Shown piece after piece: positions 17,104-26,817 of a stretch of 64,000 bases of DNA (position 1 is its first letter; the number at the start of each line of letters is the position of its first letter). The notes under the pieces are model-generated. The model made no database searches. It saw only the letters and a list, made by a program, of their open reading frames with translations, and had not been told where the DNA came from. The stretch is taken from assembly GCF_014652375.1 (NCBI RefSeq), contig NZ_BMYR01000008.1, forward strand, positions 1 through 64,000, given 5' to 3'. This stretch comes from Alishewanella tabrizica (GTDB lineage: Bacteria > Pseudomonadota > Gammaproteobacteria > Enterobacterales > Alteromonadaceae). The translations under genes were made by a program, and so were the position numbers.

Positions 17104-17819
17104 GCATCTGTTCCATTTAGAAATAAGTAGCCACTGCCGCGCAATGTTTGAATTTTTTCGATGACACTGTGTTGGGCTAATTTTTTCCGAATATTGCTGA
17201 TGTGCATATCTAAGCTGCGATCGTACAGCTGTAAACGCCGTCCTAGTACGCTTTTACTTAATTCTTCTTTGCTGAGCACTTCGCCAGCACGGCGCATTAA
17301 TTGCTCAAGTAATTGAAATTCAGTTGCTGTTAGCGTTATGGGATGACCATTACAGCTTACTTGGCGGTTTTGCGTGTTTAGGGCAACTTCGTTTAATACC
17401 AGTAAATGTGTGGTTTGTGGCGGCTCTTGTTGTGATAATTCAACACGCCGTAATATTGCTTTAATGCGGGCAACCAACTCGCGTGGGTTAAAGGGTTTTG
17501 CTAAGTAATCATCAGCGCCCAGTTCTAACCCTAAGATACGATCAATATCATCGCCACGTGCTGTTAACATCAATACGGGGCAGTATGCACCCGCACGCAA
17601 AGCTTTTAGTACTGATAAGCCATCACGTTTTGGCAGCATAACATCTAGCAAAATTAAATCGGCTTGCCCAAGGCTGGCTTGGGTAAGCCCGACTTCACCA
17701 TCATGTACCGCTTTAAAGGTAAAACCATCCAAGGCCAAGTATTCGGCAACGAGTTGGCAAAGTTCGATATCGTCATCGATCATTAAAATAGTGGGCGCGG
17801 CTTTCGGGGCTGTCGACAT
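17100..17819 (-). CDS. cpxR: Envelope-stress response regulator CpxR
   Basis: A 239-aa OmpR-family regulator. The receiver domain has acidic residues DDD near 15-17, the phosphoacceptor Asp59 in LLDVMLP and the conserved Lys in AKPF; the C-terminal winged helix ends RGSGYLF. It is first in the cpxRA operon and shares its upstream region with cpxP, where a CpxR-box candidate (17887-17902) suggests autoregulation. Confidence 0.92.
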   Translation of the reverse strand: MSTAPKAAPTILMIDDDIELCQLVAEYLALDGFTFKAVHDGEVGLTQASLGQADLILLDVMLPKRDGLSVLKALRAGAYCPVLMLTARGDDIDRILGLELGADDYLAKPFNPRELVARIKAILRRVELSQQEPPQTTHLLVLNEVALNTQNRQVSCNGHPITLTATEFQLLEQLMRRAGEVLSKEELSKSVLGRRLQLYDRSLDMHISNIRKKLAQHSVIEKIQTLRGSGYLFLNGTDA

Positions 17820-17886
17820 ACTGAGGCTTCCGTAATGCGATGTTACAGTGTGCAGTTTACGCTGTAGTATTTTGACTGTCAGGCTC

Positions 17887-17902
17887 TTTACGGAATCTTT
17901 AC
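17887..17902 (-). promoter_or_regulatory. CpxR-box candidate between cpxR and cpxP
   Basis: Two TTTAC half-sites separated by 6 bases on the + strand read GTAAA-N6-GTAAA on the - strand. The known consensus is a tandem GTAAA with a spacer of about 5. The site lies 68 bases upstream of cpxR and about 65-68 upstream of cpxP, suitable for control of either. Confidence 0.6.
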
Positions 17903-17969
17903 GTGTTCTTTGCGTTGCTTTGCATTGGCTGCGCTAAGCTGTCATGGTCAACAAAGCGGAGAGCAGATG

Positions 17970-18467
17970 ATGAACGTAAAAACAGTATTAATGACCCTAA
18001 GTACTTTATTCATGTTAAATGGACCCGCCATAGCGGATGAGGTTAACCCTGTTGTCGCAGAGCAGCGTCAGGGCCAAGCACAGGGCAAAAAGCATGGGCC
18101 TGCCAACATGTATCACAAGGCGTTTCGCCAGTTAGATTTGAGCGCCGCGCAGCAGGCTGAGATCACCGCGCTGTTAGAAGCACATCGGCAAGCGCAACCT
18201 GCACGACAACGTGATGCTGAAGGACGCGCGGCATGGCAAGCGTTAATGGATGCGCCGCAATTTGATGCCACCAGTGCCCGAGAGCTGTTAACACAGCGCC
18301 AATCGAAGCAACTGGAACGTCAGCTTCAGCGTTTACAATTAGATCATCAAATTAGACAAGTGCTAACCGACGAGCAGCGACAGCAGTGGGATAGTAAACG
18401 GGCACAGCGTGGCGAACGCATGAAAGAGCGTCGCCGGATGAAAACAGAACAACGTGCGGCGAGTTAA
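17970..18467 (+). CDS. cpxP: CpxP/Spy-family periplasmic chaperone-like protein
   Basis: A 165-aa protein with a signal peptide (residues 1-24, ending PAIADE) and a Gln/Arg-rich helical body. Two LTxxQ-type motifs are visible: LDLSAAQQAEI and VLTDEQRQQW. In Cpx systems this protein dampens CpxA and helps with misfolded periplasmic proteins. I prefer the second of two adjacent ATGs because GGAG lies 8 bases upstream; the first (17967) is also possible. It is divergent from cpxRA and followed by a small terminator. Confidence 0.85.
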   Translation: MNVKTVLMTLSTLFMLNGPAIADEVNPVVAEQRQGQAQGKKHGPANMYHKAFRQLDLSAAQQAEITALLEAHRQAQPARQRDAEGRAAWQALMDAPQFDATSARELLTQRQSKQLERQLQRLQLDHQIRQVLTDEQRQQWDSKRAQRGERMKERRRMKTEQRAAS

Positions 18468-18469
18468 GC

Positions 18470-18490
18470 GAGGCGCGCAACGCCTCTTTC
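18470..18490 (+). terminator. Terminator after cpxP
   Basis: The stem GAGGCG/CGCCTC with a CGCAA loop is followed by TTTC and begins just after the cpxP stop. The T-tract is short, so efficiency is uncertain. Confidence 0.6.
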
Positions 18491-18508
18491 TACAAGATGG
18501 GCTGCGTG

Positions 18509-18546
18509 ATCAGCTTTGTGATCAGCTAGGTGATCGCAAAGCTGAT
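18509..18546. terminator. Long hairpin between cpxP and glnG (possible bidirectional terminator)
   Basis: The arms ATCAGCTTTGTGATC and GATCGCAAAGCTGAT pair over 15 positions with one G:C/T:G-type change and a short loop. The hairpin sits 6 bases past the glnG stop on the - strand. There is no T-run, so it may act as an mRNA 3'-end stabiliser instead of a true terminator. Confidence 0.45.
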
Positions 18547-18551
18547 GCGCC

Positions 18552-19964
18552 CTAGTCAACTCCGAGTTCCTTCAGTTTACGGGTTAAGGTATTGCGGCCC
18601 CAACCGAGTTTGCGGGCCGCTTCTTGTTTATGCCCATGGGTATAACGCAATGCTTGCTCTAACACGACTTTTTCAAACGCCGGAGCCGCTTCAGCGAGGA
18701 TGTTATCTTCACCTGCTGCCAAGCGCTCATTTACCCATTGTGCCAGTAAGCTTTGCCAGTCGCCGTTAAATCCTTCTGGAGAAACTGCCTGTATAACCTT
18801 ACTGGGTTGTGATAGCTCAGGAGGCATGTCTGCTACCACAATGTGTTTACCACTGGCCATCACCGTCAGCCAACGGCAGGTGTTTTCGAGTTGTCTCACG
18901 TTACCGGGCCATTCAAGCTGAGTAAGAAATTGCTCGGCTTCTTTACTTAACGTTTTTGCTTCAACATTCAGTTCGGTGGCGGCCTGCACTAAAAAGTGAC
19001 GGGCCAGTTTGGCGATATCCTGTCGACGATCTTTTAGGGTAGGTAAATGCACACGAATAACATTTAAGCGATGGAATAAATCTTCTCGAAACTTGCCTTC
19101 CTGCGCTAATTTTTCAAGATTTTGATGGGTGGCGGCAATAATGCGGACATCTACGCTAACCGCCTGATGACCACCAACCCGATAAAACTGGCCATCTGCT
19201 AACACCCGCAGTAAGCGTGTTTGCACATCAAGTGGCATGTCGCCAATTTCATCCAAGAACAAGGTTCCGCCATCCGCTTGTTCAAAGCGCCCTTTACGTA
19301 AGGTATTGGCACCGGTAAAGGCGCCTTTTTCATGACCAAACAATTCAGATTCAATCAAATCTTTGGGTATAGCTGCCATATTCAGGGCAATGAAGGGTTG
19401 TTCTGATCGTGGGCTATGTTTATGTAAGGCACGGGCAACCAATTCTTTGCCAGTACCCGATTGACCGTTAATCAGTACACTGATACTGGAACGCGCTAAG
19501 CGCCCAATAGCACGAAACACCTCTTGCATGGCAGGGGCTTCACCAATGATTTCCGGATTCAGAGCTTGCGGTACCGGCTGATGTTTGGCTAAACGGTTTT
19601 TACTGTGTTCAAGGGCGCGGCTGATTAATGCCACCGCGTCGTTGACATCAAAGGGTTTAGGTAGGTATTCAAATGCGCCGCGTTTAAAAGCGTTAACCGC
19701 GCTGTCGAGATCAGAATGCGCGGTCATAATGATCACCGGTAAATCGGGGCTTAATTGCTGTAGCTTAGACAGCAATACCATACCATCGGTACCCGGCATA
19801 CGAATGTCTGACACCACGACAGCAGGTTGCTCGTAATCTAGCCGTTGAAGCATGAGATCGGCAGAGGCGAAACTTTCGCATTGAATATCGGCGCGAGAAA
19901 GGGCCTTTTCCAGCACCCAGCGAATAGAATTGTCGTCGTCAATTATCCAAACACATTGGTTCAT
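18552..19964 (-). CDS. glnG: Nitrogen regulation response regulator NtrC
   Basis: A 470-aa sigma-54 activator: receiver domain with phosphoacceptor Asp53 (VVSDIRMP), AAA+ domain with Walker A GQSGTGKE, the sigma-54 contact loop GAFTGA and Walker [10 protein letters not shown], and a C-terminal Fis-type helix-turn-helix ([20 protein letters not shown]). When phosphorylated by NtrB it activates nitrogen-limitation genes such as glnA. It starts 2 bases after the glnL stop. Confidence 0.96.
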   Translation of the reverse strand: MNQCVWIIDDDNSIRWVLEKALSRADIQCESFASADLMLQRLDYEQPAVVVSDIRMPGTDGMVLLSKLQQLSPDLPVIIMTAHSDLDSAVNAFKRGAFEYLPKPFDVNDAVALISRALEHSKNRLAKHQPVPQALNPEIIGEAPAMQEVFRAIGRLARSSISVLINGQSGTGKELVARALHKHSPRSEQPFIALNMAAIPKDLIESELFGHEKGAFTGANTLRKGRFEQADGGTLFLDEIGDMPLDVQTRLLRVLADGQFYRVGGHQAVSVDVRIIAATHQNLEKLAQEGKFREDLFHRLNVIRVHLPTLKDRRQDIAKLARHFLVQAATELNVEAKTLSKEAEQFLTQLEWPGNVRQLENTCRWLTVMASGKHIVVADMPPELSQPSKVIQAVSPEGFNGDWQSLLAQWVNERLAAGEDNILAEAAPAFEKVVLEQALRYTHGHKQEAARKLGWGRNTLTRKLKELGVD

Positions 19965-19966
19965 AG

Positions 19967-21025
19967 TTAATCCTCACAGTCGGAAATTGGCAGATAAATC
20001 ATAAAGGCGGTATGACCCGGCCAGCTTTCACAATCGATCCAACCGCGTTGTTGGTGTATTAAGGTTTGCGCAATCGAGAGCCCTAACCCTGTACCGCCTG
20101 CTTTGCCGCTGACCATGGGATAAAATAAGGTGTCTCGGATCGCCGAAGGGATCCCGGGGCCGTTGTCGATCACTTTTATACAGGCCACCAATTTATATCG
20201 TTTACCATGCAAGGTGTGTTGATGCAAAATGCGGCTTTGTAAACACACCTGTCCGCCATCCGTTAACGCTTGTTGCGCGTTACGCACAATATTTAGTAGC
20301 GCTTGTTCAAGCAGTTCGGGATCAAATAAAAAGTCGGGTATGCTGGGATCGTAATCACGTTGAAAATAAACTTGCGCTGGATTATCCATTTTAGCTAATT
20401 GCAGCACTTGTTCTGCCACTTGATGCAAATTGCACAAGGCTAATTGTGGCGGACGATAAGGGCCAAGCAGCCGATCAACCAAATTTCGTAAGCGATCGGC
20501 TTGGGCTATAATTAATTGGGTATATTCTTTTTGTTCTTCGTCTAGCGACTCTTCTAACAGTTGCGCGGCACCACGTAATCCGCCTAGTGGGTTTTTTATT
20601 TCATGGGCAAGGCCGCGTATCAGCTCGCGTGCGGCCAGATGCTGATGTTGTTGTAAGCTTTCCATGCTAATTTTGCGCTGTTGATCAACCTGACGCAGCT
20701 CAAGCAGTAGTTGCGCTGGCGCGTGTTCGACCACCACGGTAACAGCAATATCTAATAATAAGTGGCGGCCATCGGCTAAGACGGCCTGCACATCGCTGAC
20801 GCTAAAGGCTTGACGACTTTGCAGCGCATTGTGTAAATGCGAGGCCTTTAAATCTAAATGTTGAAATAAACCGGGAAAATATTGCTGGCTTAACCGTTTT
20901 TCACCCAACCCAAGCACGGCGCAACTGGCCGTATTAAAATAACTTATCTGCAATTGCTGGTTCAGTAACAATACTGCAGTAGTAAGTTGGTCAACTAACG
21001 TGTGGGCAACAGGGTGCTGCAACAT
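19967..21025 (-). CDS. glnL: Nitrogen regulation sensor kinase NtrB
   Basis: A 352-aa soluble kinase: PAS domain (about 10-110), HisKA with LAHEIKNPLGGLRG, and an ATPase domain with NIVRNAQQA, DNGPGIP and GTGLGLSIA. It controls NtrC phosphorylation together with PII signalling. The ATG is supported by GAGGAG upstream (complement of 21030-21035); a GTG four codons earlier lacks that spacing. A perfect NtrC-type palindrome lies 13 bases upstream of the start, implying repression by NtrC. Confidence 0.94.
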   Translation of the reverse strand: MLQHPVAHTLVDQLTTAVLLLNQQLQISYFNTASCAVLGLGEKRLSQQYFPGLFQHLDLKASHLHNALQSRQAFSVSDVQAVLADGRHLLLDIAVTVVVEHAPAQLLLELRQVDQQRKISMESLQQHQHLAARELIRGLAHEIKNPLGGLRGAAQLLEESLDEEQKEYTQLIIAQADRLRNLVDRLLGPYRPPQLALCNLHQVAEQVLQLAKMDNPAQVYFQRDYDPSIPDFLFDPELLEQALLNIVRNAQQALTDGGQVCLQSRILHQHTLHGKRYKLVACIKVIDNGPGIPSAIRDTLFYPMVSGKAGGTGLGLSIAQTLIHQQRGWIDCESWPGHTAFMIYLPISDCED

Positions 21026-21037
21026 AAAACTCCTCAC

Positions 21038-21052
21038 GCACCAATTTGGTGC
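21038..21052. promoter_or_regulatory. NtrC-binding palindrome before glnL
   Basis: GCACCAATTTGGTGC is a perfect palindrome matching the known NtrC site pattern (GCAC-N7-GTGC). It lies just upstream of the glnL ribosome site, where bound NtrC would block transcription, as at the enterobacterial glnL promoter. Confidence 0.75.
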
Positions 21053-21098
21053 TTAACGAGGAGAGTCTAGCGCGGGTTAGGCTAGATTTCACTTGTAA

Positions 21099-21114
21099 TG
21101 CACTAATTTGGTGA
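21099..21114. promoter_or_regulatory. Weaker NtrC-like half palindrome
   Basis: TGCACTAATTTGGTGA keeps GCAC and GGTG with the right spacing but is imperfect. It overlaps the stop codon of the DUF4124 gene, about 61 bp centre to centre from the perfect site. Confidence 0.4.
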
Positions 21115-21627
21115 AATTAAACTGGCTCTATGTAAATAGAAGAGAGTTACAGGACTTGTTGCAATTAGCTTGCCGTTTTGATCAATTAATTCTAATTGCA
21201 GAGTATGCTCGCCGCGATCGACATCGCGTAACACAAAGATCGCGCTGTTTTGCGGCTCGCCATAGACTGCGCCGTTAAACAGTAATCTTACGCGAAAGCC
21301 ACGTTGAAAACGCGGGCTAATACTGCCTGAAATATACACTGAGCCCGTGTTATCTCGCACGGTGCCTTTATGCTCGGGTTGGTCGATGCTAACTTTATAC
21401 GTGGGTGCAGGTTCAGGTTTTTTTTCTGGAAAACGGACAGGAGAAGAATCCATGATATTAGGACGCGAGGTTAAGCTGACTTCTTCGGCCCCTGTTGATG
21501 GGCTGTCGGAAAAGACCAAAACACCATTGGCGTCTCGGCTAACATAAATTTTTTTATCCTGCGCTCCAGCAGGGGCTTGCGACACAATACAGGTCAACAG
21601 GGCCAATAGCAGCGTTAGCCGTTTCAT
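21103..21627 (-). CDS. DUF4124-domain exported protein
   Basis: A 174-aa protein with a signal peptide (residues 1-22, ending PAGAQ) and an N-terminal DUF4124 segment (KIYVSRDANGVLVFSDSPS). The C-terminal half (about 85-165) is a beta-rich domain with GSVYISGSISPRF and a REHTL-like strand (GEHTLQLELID). Proteins of this kind are often found between glnA and glnL in gammaproteobacteria; the function is unknown. It is preceded by the glnA terminator region and followed by glnL. Confidence 0.8.
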   Translation of the reverse strand: MKRLTLLLALLTCIVSQAPAGAQDKKIYVSRDANGVLVFSDSPSTGAEEVSLTSRPNIMDSSPVRFPEKKPEPAPTYKVSIDQPEHKGTVRDNTGSVYISGSISPRFQRGFRVRLLFNGAVYGEPQNSAIFVLRDVDRGEHTLQLELIDQNGKLIATSPVTLFYLHRASLISPN

Positions 21628-21780
21628 CAGCTGTGCAATCCTTTTAATTTATTACGCTGAAATCATATATGTAACTTTAGCTTGAAATTATTAACTTTCC
21701 TACAAAAAATTTCCAATCAAATCGTACTGCTTGTTTTAGTAAAAAAGTACTATTACCGAAAAAGTACCTGCTATCGAAAA

Positions 21781-21812
21781 TAACAAACGCAGGCAATTGC
21801 CTGCGTTTGTTA
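21781..21812 (-). terminator. Perfect 32-bp palindrome, glnA terminator
   Basis: Two 16-base arms pair perfectly with no loop interruption (centre AATT). On the - strand it is followed by TTTTC, so it can terminate glnA. Its position 100 bases past the glnA stop fits. Confidence 0.7.
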
Positions 21813-21837
21813 ATGAGTATAAGTAGGTTAACACAGA

Positions 21838-21857
21838 GCACGGCGTATGCCGTGCTT
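21838..21857. repeat. Short inverted repeat after glnA
   Basis: AGCACGGC and GCCGTGCT are separated by GTAT. The hairpin lies between glnA and the perfect palindrome; no T-run follows on the - strand. It may stabilise the glnA transcript end. Confidence 0.4.
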
Positions 21858-21911
21858 GTTGCGGAACAACGGGATCAACCCGCCTGTGTTACTTTAATAT
21901 ACACTTTTAGC

Positions 21912-23321
21912 TTATACACTGTAATACAGTTCGAACTCTAATGGGTGCACGGCCATTGACACTTTACGTGCTTCAGCACGTTTAATGGCAATATAGGCAT
22001 CGATCATTTCGTCTGACATTACGCCGCCTTTGGTGAAGATAGCACGGTTTTTCTCAAGCTCATTTAAGGCTTCATCTAACGATGTTGCAACTTGTGGGAT
22101 ACCTGCTGCTTCTTCAGCGGGTAAATCGTACAAATCTTTGTCCATCGCGTCGCCTGGGTGGATCTTGTTTTGAATACCATCTAAACCGGCCATTAACTGT
22201 GCAGTAAAGGCTAAGTATGGGTTAGCTGCTGGATCCGGGAAACGACATTCGATACGGCGTGCTTTCGCGCTAGGTACCAATGGAATACGGATTGATGCAG
22301 AACGGTTACGCGCTGAGTAAGCTAACATAACAGGTGCTTCAAAGTGAGGCACTAAACGCTTGTACGAGTTGGTAGACGGGTTAGTAAAGGCATTGATTGC
22401 CTTCGCATGTTTGATGATACCGCCGATGTAATATAAAGCGATTTCAGATAAACCGGCATATTTGTCGCCAGCAAACAGGTTAACGCCATCTTTAGCTAAC
22501 GATTGGTGACAGTGCATACCTGAACCGTTATCACCTACTAAAGGTTTTGGCATAAAGGTAACCGTTTTACCATACATGTGCGCTACGTTGTGGATCACGT
22601 ATTTTAATTGCTGCACTTCGTCTGCTTTTTTCGTCAGGGTGTTAAAGCGTGTAGCAATTTCGTTCTGACCGGCAGTCGCTACTTCATGGTGGTGAGCTTC
22701 TACTACTTGACCCATTTCTTCTAACACCATACACATGGCGCTACGAATATCATGGCCTGAATCTACTGGTGGTAATGGGAAGTAACCGCCTTTAACTCCA
22801 GGACGGTGGCCTTTGTTACCATCTTCGTACGCTGTACCAGAGTTCCACGCTGCTTCGGTAGAATTTAATTTGAAGAATGAGCCTGACATGTCTGTGTGGA
22901 AACGCACATCGTCAAACATAAAGAATTCTGGCTCGGGGCCAAACAATACGGTGTCGGCAATACCTGTAGACTTTAAGTACTCTTCAGCGCGTTTGGCAAT
23001 AGAACGTGGATCGCGATCGTAACCTTGCATGGTGCTTGGCTCGATAACGTCACAGGTAATGTTTAAAGTCGTTTCTTCGAAGAACGGATCTAACACCGCG
23101 CTGCTTGGATCGGGCAATAAAATCATGTCTGAATCGTTGATGCCTTTCCAGCCAGTAATAGAAGAGCCATCGAACATTTTGCCGTCTTCAAAAGTGTCTT
23201 CTGAAATTTGGCTAACCGGTACACTTACGTGTTGTTCTTTACCTTTAGTATCAGTAAAACGCAGATCAACAAACTTTACATCGTTTTCTTTAATTAGTTT
23301 AAGAACGTTTTCAACAGACAT
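21912..23321 (-). CDS. glnA: Glutamine synthetase, type I
   Basis: A 469-aa dodecameric enzyme that makes glutamine from glutamate, ammonia and ATP. Seen: [43 protein letters not shown] and [10 protein letters not shown]. The adenylylation site reads [10 protein letters not shown], so GlnE control is expected (GSI-beta). The start at MSVENVLK is supported by GGAGG 5 bases upstream; upstream in-frame codons are rejected. A sigma-54 promoter and tandem NtrC palindromes precede it. Confidence 0.97.
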   Translation of the reverse strand: MSVENVLKLIKENDVKFVDLRFTDTKGKEQHVSVPVSQISEDTFEDGKMFDGSSITGWKGINDSDMILLPDPSSAVLDPFFEETTLNITCDVIEPSTMQGYDRDPRSIAKRAEEYLKSTGIADTVLFGPEPEFFMFDDVRFHTDMSGSFFKLNSTEAAWNSGTAYEDGNKGHRPGVKGGYFPLPPVDSGHDIRSAMCMVLEEMGQVVEAHHHEVATAGQNEIATRFNTLTKKADEVQQLKYVIHNVAHMYGKTVTFMPKPLVGDNGSGMHCHQSLAKDGVNLFAGDKYAGLSEIALYYIGGIIKHAKAINAFTNPSTNSYKRLVPHFEAPVMLAYSARNRSASIRIPLVPSAKARRIECRFPDPAANPYLAFTAQLMAGLDGIQNKIHPGDAMDKDLYDLPAEEAAGIPQVATSLDEALNELEKNRAIFTKGGVMSDEMIDAYIAIKRAEARKVSMAVHPLEFELYYSV

Positions 23322-23375
23322 GCAATCCTCCAAGTGACCTAATTTGAGCATTTAATAGGTGGTTGCCCTGTTAAA

Positions 23376-23392
23376 TGCCAGATATGTGCCAA
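23376..23392 (-). promoter_or_regulatory. Sigma-54 promoter of glnA
   Basis: On the - strand the sequence reads TTGGCACATATCTGGCA: GG and GC separated by exactly 10 bases, with the TGGCAC element intact and one mismatch in the TTGC element. It lies 55 bases upstream of the glnA ATG. Confidence 0.75.
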
Positions 23393-23453
23393 GATACTAA
23401 GTTTATGTATTCAATAGCTTTTGTAAAATTGTGATTGGCCGTAAAATTCATAA

Positions 23454-23490
23454 TGCACCAAAATGGTGCTGAAGTGCATCATTCTGGTGC
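23454..23490. promoter_or_regulatory. Tandem NtrC sites upstream of glnA
   Basis: TGCACCAAAATGGTGC (23454-23469) is nearly perfect, and TGCATCATTCTGGTGC (23475-23490) is a second copy 21 bp away, two helical turns. They lie 60-100 bp upstream of the sigma-54 promoter, an enhancer arrangement for cooperative NtrC binding. bipA is divergent about 180 bp away. Confidence 0.8.
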
Positions 23491-23667
23491 CGCTTATGCC
23501 GACTCTTAGTGTAGCGGAAAATAACGGTATTGAAAAAAAATCAGGAAAAGTCGACAGGGAATTTCTCTTTCACGTAAAAAAAAGAGTAGAATATGCACCC
23601 TTTAGTTTTAAATCGCGTTAGCCTGGTGGTCATTATGGTCATCTAGTGCCACAGAGGAAACATTTAC

Positions 23668-25497
23668 ATGAGCGTCACTGCTTCATCTTTAGACAAACTG
23701 CGTAATATCGCAATCATTGCCCACGTTGACCACGGTAAAACGACCATGGTTGATAAACTGTTACAGCAATCAGGTACTTTTGACTCTCGGGCCAAATTAC
23801 AAGAGCGTGTAATGGATTCTAATGCACAAGAGTCTGAGCGGGGTATTACTATCCTTGCTAAAAATACCTCTGTGCGCTGGAACGGTTATCAGATCAACAT
23901 TCTGGACACACCGGGTCACGCCGACTTCGGTGGCGAGGTAGAGCGCGTATTGTCAATGGCCGATTCAGTACTGTTGCTGGTTGACGCCGTAGAAGGCCCA
24001 ATGCCACAAACACGTTTTGTTACTCAAAAAGCGTTTTCTCATGGTTTAAAGCCGATTGTGGTTATCAATAAAGTTGATAAGCCAGGTGCCCGTGTTGATT
24101 GGGTTATTGATCAGGTATTTGATTTGTTCGATAACTTAGGCGCTTCTGATGATCAATTAGATTTCCCAATTGTGTATGCATCAGGCTTAAATGGTTGGGC
24201 GTCGTTAGAAGCTGATGTGAAAAAAGACGACATCACCGACTTATTCGAAGCCATTATCAAATATGTTGCGCCACCAGAAGTGGAAGTGAATGGCGAAACG
24301 CAATTACAGGTGTCGCAATTAGATTATTCAAGTTACTTAGGTATTATTGGTATCGGCCGGATTAAACGCGGTTCATTAAAGCCAAACCAACAAGTGACTA
24401 TTGTGGGCGCTGATGGCACCAAGCGTAATGGTAAAGTAGGCCAAGTGTTTGGTTACTTAGGTTTAGAGCGTATTGAAACCACTGAAGCCACCGCAGGTGA
24501 CATTGTTGCCTTTACCGGTTTAGGTGAATTAAAGATCTCTGACACTATTTGTGCCACAACAAAAGTAGAGCCATTACCCGCACTGCAAGTTGATGAACCA
24601 ACGGTTACGATGACATTCCAAGTAAACACCTCTCCGTTTGCTGGTAAAGAAGGTAAATTTGTTACTTCACGTCAAATTCTAGAGCGTTTAACTAACGAAC
24701 TGAAACACAACGTGGCGTTACGTGTTGAAGAAACTGAAGACGGTGATAAGTTCCGTGTTTCAGGTCGTGGTGAATTGCACTTAGGCGTGTTAATTGAAAA
24801 CATGCGCCGTGAAGGCTTTGAATTAGCCGTATCACGCCCAGAAGTGATCATGAAAGTGGTTGATGGCGTGAAAATGGAACCGATGGAAAACGTGACCATT
24901 GACTGTGAAGAGCAAAACCAAGGCTCTATTATGGAAAAAATGGGCGAGCGTAAAGCTGAAATGACCAATATGCAACCCGATGGCAAAGGCCGGATCCGTA
25001 TGGATTTCTTAATGCCAAGCCGTGGTTTAATTGGTTTCCGTACAGAATTTATGACCATTACTTCAGGTACTGGTTTAATGTACCATAGCTTTGATCACTA
25101 CGGTGAGCACAAAGGCGGTAACATTGGTCAGCGTACCAATGGTGTAATGATTTCTAACGCCATGGGTAAAGCTGCTGGCTATGCAATTTTCTCATTACAA
25201 GAACGTGGCCGTATGTTCATTGGCCATGCTGAAGAAGTGTATGAAGGTCAGATAATCGGTATTCATAGCCGTAGCAACGACTTAACGGTTAACTGTTTAA
25301 AAGGCAAACAGTTAACTAACGTACGTGCGTCTGGTACTGATGAAGCCATTACCTTAGTTCCGCCAATTCGCTACACGCTGGAACAGGCGTTAGAGTTTAT
25401 TGATGACGACGAGTTGGTAGAAGTGACACCAAAATCTATCCGTATTCGTAAGCGCCATTTAACTGAAAACGATCGTAAGCGCGCTAGCCGCGGTTAA
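23668..25497 (+). CDS. typA: Translational GTPase BipA/TypA
   Basis: A 609-aa ribosome-associated GTPase involved in 50S assembly at low temperature and stress. The G-domain has [27 protein letters not shown] and NKVD. Domain 2, EF-G-like domains and the BipA-specific C-terminal domain follow ([36 protein letters not shown]). Length is normal. It is divergent from glnA and ends at a strong terminator. Confidence 0.97.
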   Translation: MSVTASSLDKLRNIAIIAHVDHGKTTMVDKLLQQSGTFDSRAKLQERVMDSNAQESERGITILAKNTSVRWNGYQINILDTPGHADFGGEVERVLSMADSVLLLVDAVEGPMPQTRFVTQKAFSHGLKPIVVINKVDKPGARVDWVIDQVFDLFDNLGASDDQLDFPIVYASGLNGWASLEADVKKDDITDLFEAIIKYVAPPEVEVNGETQLQVSQLDYSSYLGIIGIGRIKRGSLKPNQQVTIVGADGTKRNGKVGQVFGYLGLERIETTEATAGDIVAFTGLGELKISDTICATTKVEPLPALQVDEPTVTMTFQVNTSPFAGKEGKFVTSRQILERLTNELKHNVALRVEETEDGDKFRVSGRGELHLGVLIENMRREGFELAVSRPEVIMKVVDGVKMEPMENVTIDCEEQNQGSIMEKMGERKAEMTNMQPDGKGRIRMDFLMPSRGLIGFRTEFMTITSGTGLMYHSFDHYGEHKGGNIGQRTNGVMISNAMGKAAGYAIFSLQERGRMFIGHAEEVYEGQIIGIHSRSNDLTVNCLKGKQLTNVRASGTDEAITLVPPIRYTLEQALEFIDDDELVEVTPKSIRIRKRHLTENDRKRASRG

Positions 25498-25526
25498 TTG
25501 TATTCAGTGACACAGGGTGTTATTTA

Positions 25527-25557
25527 AAAGCCCCCGGCCTATGCCGGGGGTTTTTGT
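25527..25557 (+). terminator. Intrinsic terminator after bipA
   Basis: The stem CCCCCGGC/GCCGGGGG with a CTAT loop is followed by TTTTTG. Upstream AAAA allows some function for the facing DUF819 gene as well. Confidence 0.9.
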
Positions 25558-25578
25558 TTCTGGTTATAAACGGTAACG

Positions 25579-26817
25579 TTAAGGGGCAACCTGCTGCAGT
25601 ATTAATCCGCAAATATAAGCACCATAAGTGCCTATGCCGTAGCCTAATACGGCTAATAACACACCAACTGGGGCCAACGACGGATGAAATGCTGCGGCAA
25701 CCACGGGGGCTGAGGCGGCACCACCAACATTGGCTTGACTACCTACCGCCATATAAAATAACGGTGCTTTAATCAGTTTAGCGACAAATAACATTAAGCC
25801 AGCATGGCACGCCATCCAGACAATACCAACCACAAACATTAATGGATAATCTAAGATCGCGGTCACATCCATTTGCATGCCGATAGTGGCAACTAAGATA
25901 TATAGAAAGAGAGTACCAAATTTAGAGGCGCCAACGGCTTCGAGTTTGCGCGCGCGGGTCATGGATAACAGTAATCCCAAGGTTGTGGCCACAACCACCA
26001 GCCAAAAAAACTTACTGGTTAAGCTGTACATGGCTAATTGCGGCGCCGTTTGTTCGATCCAAGGCGAGATCCAATCTGCAACCAGATGGGAAAAACCAGT
26101 GATCCCAAAGGCAATGGCAATAATTAAGATAAAATCGTTTAGCTGCGGGATCCGAGCATGCTCCGCTTGATAATGCTCAATTTTTTGCTGTAAATGCCGA
26201 ATCGCTGAGGTATCGGCCCCGGTTTTTTTATCAAAATACGCCGCTCGGCTGGCCATAAATAACAGTACGGCCATCCACATATTGGCGACGATGACATCGA
26301 CCGTGATCATCACCGAAAAGATGGTACCATCGACGTTAAATACTTCTTTCATGGCGGCTTGATTGGCCCCGCCGCCAATCCAGCTACCGGCAATTGTTGT
26401 CATACCGCGCCAAATATCACCCCCTAATGCCTCCGGATACAGCGAGCCTAATGTCAGTAGCGCTAAAGGGCCACCAATCACAATACCGAGCGTACCTGTA
26501 AAAAACATAATTAGGGCCTTAGGGCCCAAGCCCATAATGGCTTTAAAATCTACGCTTAAGGTCAATAAGACTAAACTGGCGGGTAACAGGTAGCGAGAGG
26601 CCATGCTATAAAGGGAGGAGCCTTCGCCATCAATAATGCCAAAGCTATTAAATAGCGAGGGAATAAAGTAACAGAGCAAAAGCGCCGGCACATAGCGATA
26701 GAACGCTTTACAGTAGCGATGATCACTGTGGCTAGTGTAAAACACCGCGCCAAGAATAATAGCAAGGATCCCTAACACAACAGCGTCGTTGGTAATCAGT
26801 ACAGCATTGTTAGACAT
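25579..26817 (-). CDS. DUF819 family multi-pass membrane protein
   Basis: A 412-aa integral membrane protein with about 11-12 helices. The start at MSNNAVLI is preferred because the 17 upstream in-frame codons encode atypical residues. The Gly-rich WIGGGANQAAMKEVF and SQANVGGAASAPVVAAAF segments are typical of the DUF819 (YjcL-like) family, which resembles secondary transporters. Substrate unknown. It is convergent with bipA. Confidence 0.83.
   Translation of the reverse strand: MSNNAVLITNDAVVLGILAIILGAVFYTSHSDHRYCKAFYRYVPALLLCYFIPSLFNSFGIIDGEGSSLYSMASRYLLPASLVLLTLSVDFKAIMGLGPKALIMFFTGTLGIVIGGPLALLTLGSLYPEALGGDIWRGMTTIAGSWIGGGANQAAMKEVFNVDGTIFSVMITVDVIVANMWMAVLLFMASRAAYFDKKTGADTSAIRHLQQKIEHYQAEHARIPQLNDFILIIAIAFGITGFSHLVADWISPWIEQTAPQLAMYSLTSKFFWLVVVATTLGLLLSMTRARKLEAVGASKFGTLFLYILVATIGMQMDVTAILDYPLMFVVGIVWMACHAGLMLFVAKLIKAPLFYMAVGSQANVGGAASAPVVAAAFHPSLAPVGVLLAVLGYGIGTYGAYICGLILQQVAP

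Noticed and set aside
25554-25772. 72-codon open frame over the DUF819 gene end
   Set aside because: It overlaps the terminator and runs antisense to a well-supported gene.
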